Positions 14,406 to 17,010 of a DNA stretch of 17,010 bases are shown one piece after another (position 1 is the first letter of the stretch; the number at the start of each line of letters is the position of its first letter). The DNA is from Planctomycetia bacterium (GTDB taxonomy: Bacteria > Planctomycetota > Planctomycetia > Pirellulales > UBA1268), in the NCBI GenBank assembly GCA_009919445.1, contig RGBY01000024.1, forward strand, positions 1-17,010. Direction: 5' to 3'. Below the pieces are notes generated by a model. It did not search any database. It was not told the DNA's origin and worked only from the letters and a program-made list of their open reading frames with translations. The position numbers and the translations under genes were made by a program.

Positions 14406-17010
14406 GTTTTGCGTTCCGTAGTCAGAGAAAACAGACGAAAATGCACCAGACGGAAGGTCAAGTCCGGACGCGGTCGCAGTCGCCTGCCCAATCCCTCCAG
14501 GATTATCACGGGCGACCGACCACATTGAGAGCATGCCAAGTCCATTCGCCCGAGCGAAATCTTCGAGCATCCGCGCATCTTCAATGCCGAAGACCTGCGT
14601 CGTGATATCGTTCACGCCAATCATGGGAGTCACACCAAGCTGACTCCAATTAAATTCATGACCATACTCGGCGTAAAGTGAGCTCAACTGGTCATGCGCA
14701 CCTCGCGCTGAGGCAATCGCGTAGTAGCCCATCGTGTGGGCATCAGGCCCCGTCGTGGGTGCCGCCCACTCACCAAAATTCATCGCCATGATGTTGACGC
14801 CGTCGAGCACCACTCCCGCATTCAATGCCGAACGGAGAACGACATGGCCATTGTAGGTGAGGCCTGTTGGCACCGCTGGCAGCGTGTACCAGATTTCTAT
14901 TCCTGGCCGCATCTGCTGGAACAGCGAAAGGGCCTCGCTCCGCAAAGCGATCGAGACGGGATCTGTAATCGCCGCCCCCTCGATATCAAAGTCGATCCTA
15001 TTGAGCGAATACTTGTCGACAACCTCGGCATATGCATTCGCAAGATCGAGGGCCGTCTTACCCTGGGCAGCATGGACATAAGCAAGACTGTTCCCTGCAG
15101 CGCCACCGAAGGACACCATCACATCTCCTCCAGCAGCCTGAAACGAGGCGATTGATTCATTGATCGCAATCGCCCGTGGCGATTCCGAATCAAGTGTCAG
15201 TGAATCCCAGCCAGCCCAGGCTGTTTTCCCGTCTGCAGTCGAGAGCAGAAATGCAAGCGTAAGCAGCGATGTACCGCGAGTCTCTGCTATCTCAGTGAGG
15301 TTCGGAATCTCCCAGAACCCCATATCCACATAGGGGGCAAAGAAGGCCTCTCCCCAGAGTTGATCACCCGCATTTCCAGAATTAATCCCGACAACGGCCT
15401 CAATAGCACCGTCACCATCAATGTCAATTCGAAAGAGTGATTCCTTCACTTGCAGTGACGTGTCGGCCGGCCCATCCTCGCCTGTGTAATTGCCACTTTC
15501 ATCGAGGATCCACGCGTACCCATTACCCCCACTCCCGTCCAGAACCCGCAGCCGCCCAAGGTCATCTCGAGCGGCAGCCATGATCGTCGCACCATCACGA
15601 CTCAGTGGAACATGCCCTTGCCAGTAGCCATCATCCCGCATGATGGGAATCGGCTCACCTCCGACCTCACGCAGGTAAGCCAAGCCCATCGTGTCGACGA
15701 GCACACTCACCCCCGTTGTCGATGCAACTTCACTGAAAAACTTTGACCGCGGCGAACTGTTTCCGACTCTGCTTTGATGTCCATCGGTAGACTCATCTGT
15801 TGGCGACAGTGGGGTCAGCAACTCTGAGCGACTCACAACAGAAACATCGCTTGCATCAAATCCAAACGGAACAAACAGCCGCGACTCAACCACCTGGTCA
15901 TGATGGAATTCAATGTTGTTGCCGATCAGTGCCGCTTTCGACACACCCACGAGCAAGGTGCTCTGCCCGGACACCCCCGCCGTAATAAGTAATCCGTCCG
16001 CGGTATCTTCCACTGTGAGGCGGTTTCGCCCGCCGAAGTACAGCAGGCTGATTTTCATCGTTGCCGGATCGAACCCATCGATCCGTTCATGAACACCTAT
16101 CTCATGTGAACGAATGTAAACGGTATCCGCCTGACGAGGGCCTACCTGATGCTCCCACGAAAGAACACCGCCTATGTCTTGCCGAAGATGCTCGTCGACT
16201 ACGGGAACGATATTTTCAAGTGACACGTCAGCGTAACTGACATCCGAAAGAACCTGAGGAGATTGATCCACTGTCCACGGATTAAAAATGACCACCTCGC
16301 CGTCTGTATTTTTCCCCAGCGTCACAGTGTTGGCTGACTGCATTCCGAAATTGAGGCGGTCGACGGCTGGATCAAAACTCTGCCGATCAGGGTGATCGAG
16401 ACCAACCAGATATTCATGGCCCACGCCGTCAACTGAGTCTGGTTTGTTCAGCGGAAGTGGCCGCCGAAGTTCTTGTGGCGAGACAGCAATCACATCAGAA
16501 CGAGGCATTGGGCCATTACATACCGCGGAAACGATCACGTTCCGCAGTGTCTCATTCTCTTGAACAGATGTCCCGCGAAAAAGAATCGTGGCGGTTCCCC
16601 CGGCTGCCAGGTCTTGATTCCACGAGGGTGCCCGAACGGTGTACCGCGTTCCCACGCGATTGATGAGTTGGCCATTCCAAACCGAGGCAATCTCTCCCGC
16701 ATAATCAAATGACACTTCCCAGCCTGCGAGGACAGCTGCCGTTTGATTTTGCACAGCAATCTCACCGACGAACGCTTCACCCCAGTCCCTTAACCGTCTC
16801 AAACGAACCTGGACGCGATCGTCGGCTGAATTGAGTGGTGACTCCGCCGACTCCAGTCCAGATCCAGAACCATCAGGGAAGGGGGCTCCGGCTACTACGT
16901 CACCCCCCTCGCCATTGACGGCGTAGTTGCTGGGAGCAGCGATCTCAGTCGCAAGAATGTCTGTCGTACCAAGCAGATAAAAGACGACCGGCTTGCCAGC
17001 CTCGAGGTCA
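14046..17010 (-). CDS. Multidomain secreted GH18 chitinase, N-terminus outside the window
   Basis: The frame is open to the window edge, giving 987 visible residues (visible numbering here). Residues about 64 to 148 are a CBM2-type cellulose/chitin-binding module (WGEAFVGEIAVQN, GWEVSF, VWNGQL, APSWNQDLAAGG). Residues about 211 to 266 and 312 to 368 are two related beta-rich units starting FDPA and ending in a Leu-x-x-V/N motif. Residues about 423 to 534 and 869 to 987 are two copies of a Trp-rich unit (YWQG, AAARD-LGRLRVLDG, YAWILDESG, GPADT, KESLF, then D-x-D/N-GDG). They resemble the W_rich_C domain and end in a calcium-loop-like motif. Between them (about 551 to 839) is a GH18 barrel with FAPYVDMGFW, SFGGAAG and the catalytic DFDIE (Asp673, Asp675, Glu677). 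VTPMIGVND and LSMWSVARDN follow. The enzyme would cut beta-1,4-GlcNAc chains outside the cell. The signal peptide must lie upstream. Partners could include the adjacent esterase. Confidence 0.9.
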   Translation of the reverse strand, partial: DLEAGKPVVFYLLGTTDILATEIAAPSNYAVNGEGGDVVAGAPFPDGSGSGLESAESPLNSADDRVQVRLRRLRDWGEAFVGEIAVQNQTAAVLAGWEVSFDYAGEIASVWNGQLINRVGTRYTVRAPSWNQDLAAGGTATILFRGTSVQENETLRNVIVSAVCNGPMPRSDVIAVSPQELRRPLPLNKPDSVDGVGHEYLVGLDHPDRQSFDPAVDRLNFGMQSANTVTLGKNTDGEVVIFNPWTVDQSPQVLSDVSYADVSLENIVPVVDEHLRQDIGGVLSWEHQVGPRQADTVYIRSHEIGVHERIDGFDPATMKISLLYFGGRNRLTVEDTADGLLITAGVSGQSTLLVGVSKAALIGNNIEFHHDQVVESRLFVPFGFDASDVSVVSRSELLTPLSPTDESTDGHQSRVGNSSPRSKFFSEVASTTGVSVLVDTMGLAYLREVGGEPIPIMRDDGYWQGHVPLSRDGATIMAAARDDLGRLRVLDGSGGNGYAWILDESGNYTGEDGPADTSLQVKESLFRIDIDGDGAIEAVVGINSGNAGDQLWGEAFFAPYVDMGFWEIPNLTEIAETRGTSLLTLAFLLSTADGKTAWAGWDSLTLDSESPRAIAINESIASFQAAGGDVMVSFGGAAGNSLAYVHAAQGKTALDLANAYAEVVDKYSLNRIDFDIEGAAITDPVSIALRSEALSLFQQMRPGIEIWYTLPAVPTGLTYNGHVVLRSALNAGVVLDGVNIMAMNFGEWAAPTTGPDAHTMGYYAIASARGAHDQLSSLYAEYGHEFNWSQLGVTPMIGVNDITTQVFGIEDARMLEDFARANGLGMLSMWSVARDNPGGIGQATATASGLDLPSGAFSSVFSDYGTQNTVFLYEEVSSVAGVALLSNYLGRAYVSESGRDPIAVTRSDAYWQGNVPLRRDDATMVAAARDHLGRLRVLDGNGTDWYAWILDESGRYVGEEGPADTTVTAKESLFQLDLNGDGLIGDG
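15393..15743 (-). repeat. Trp-rich domain repeat, internal copy
   Basis: This encodes the internal Trp-rich unit of the chitinase, just before the GH18 barrel. The C-terminal copy is at 14046 to 14405. The two share YWQG, AAARD, LGRLRVLDG, YAWILDESG, GPADT and KESLF almost residue for residue, while the DNA has diverged, so this is an old intragenic duplication. Confidence 0.85.

Overview
This 17 kb window reads as GC-rich chromosomal DNA from a bacterium, most likely a planctomycete. The lineage call is an inference. It rests on several things. A small BON-domain secreted protein carries a long Pro/Met/Gly-rich tail. A thioredoxin-like protein has a long Asp-loop-rich N-terminal extension. 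The tRNA-Ile/tRNA-Ala pair stands apart from any rRNA gene. Most genes look solitary or paired rather than sitting in large operons. I see no phage, IS element, CRISPR array or plasmid gene.

Layout, left to right. The end of an AlkB-type alkane/fatty-acid hydroxylase gene (+, cut by the window edge) is followed by half of a tRNA-Val gene (-) and two small TatA/B-type translocase genes (-). Next, all on the minus strand, come a predicted lipoprotein of unknown function, a secreted BON-domain protein (each of these two followed by a clear intrinsic terminator), a small membrane protein, and a 642-aa exported protein with a TlpA-like thioredoxin domain. Then on the plus strand lie tRNA-Ile(GAT), tRNA-Ala(TGC) and typA/bipA, which is broken by a frameshift. 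Convergent to typA, with stop codons that overlap, is a minus-strand pair: a class II-type cyclic-nucleotide phosphodiesterase-like metallo-beta-lactamase-fold protein, and an MscS-type channel with a cyclic-nucleotide-binding domain. The plus-strand rpsU follows. The rest is minus-strand: nadC, a secreted SGNH/sialate-O-acetylesterase-type esterase, and a very large multidomain GH18 chitinase whose N-terminus lies outside the window.

How the genes work together. The phosphodiesterase-like enzyme and the cyclic-nucleotide-binding channel look like one functional unit in which a nucleotide signal gates the channel and the neighbour removes the signal. The chitinase and the esterase could cooperate on decorated extracellular polysaccharide. 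The two Tat genes supply a twin-arginine translocase subunit. The remaining genes (typA, rpsU, nadC, tRNAs) are housekeeping.

The oddest feature is a recurring defect. Three otherwise well-conserved genes each lack an internal or terminal piece of roughly 35 to 150 nt. alkB lacks its third histidine box in frame, tRNA-Val lacks everything 3' of the anticodon loop, and typA lacks about 105 nt around its SGRGELH motif and is frameshifted. Either these are real small deletions or, just as likely, the sequence is a reconstruction with collapsed joins. Read-level checking decides this.
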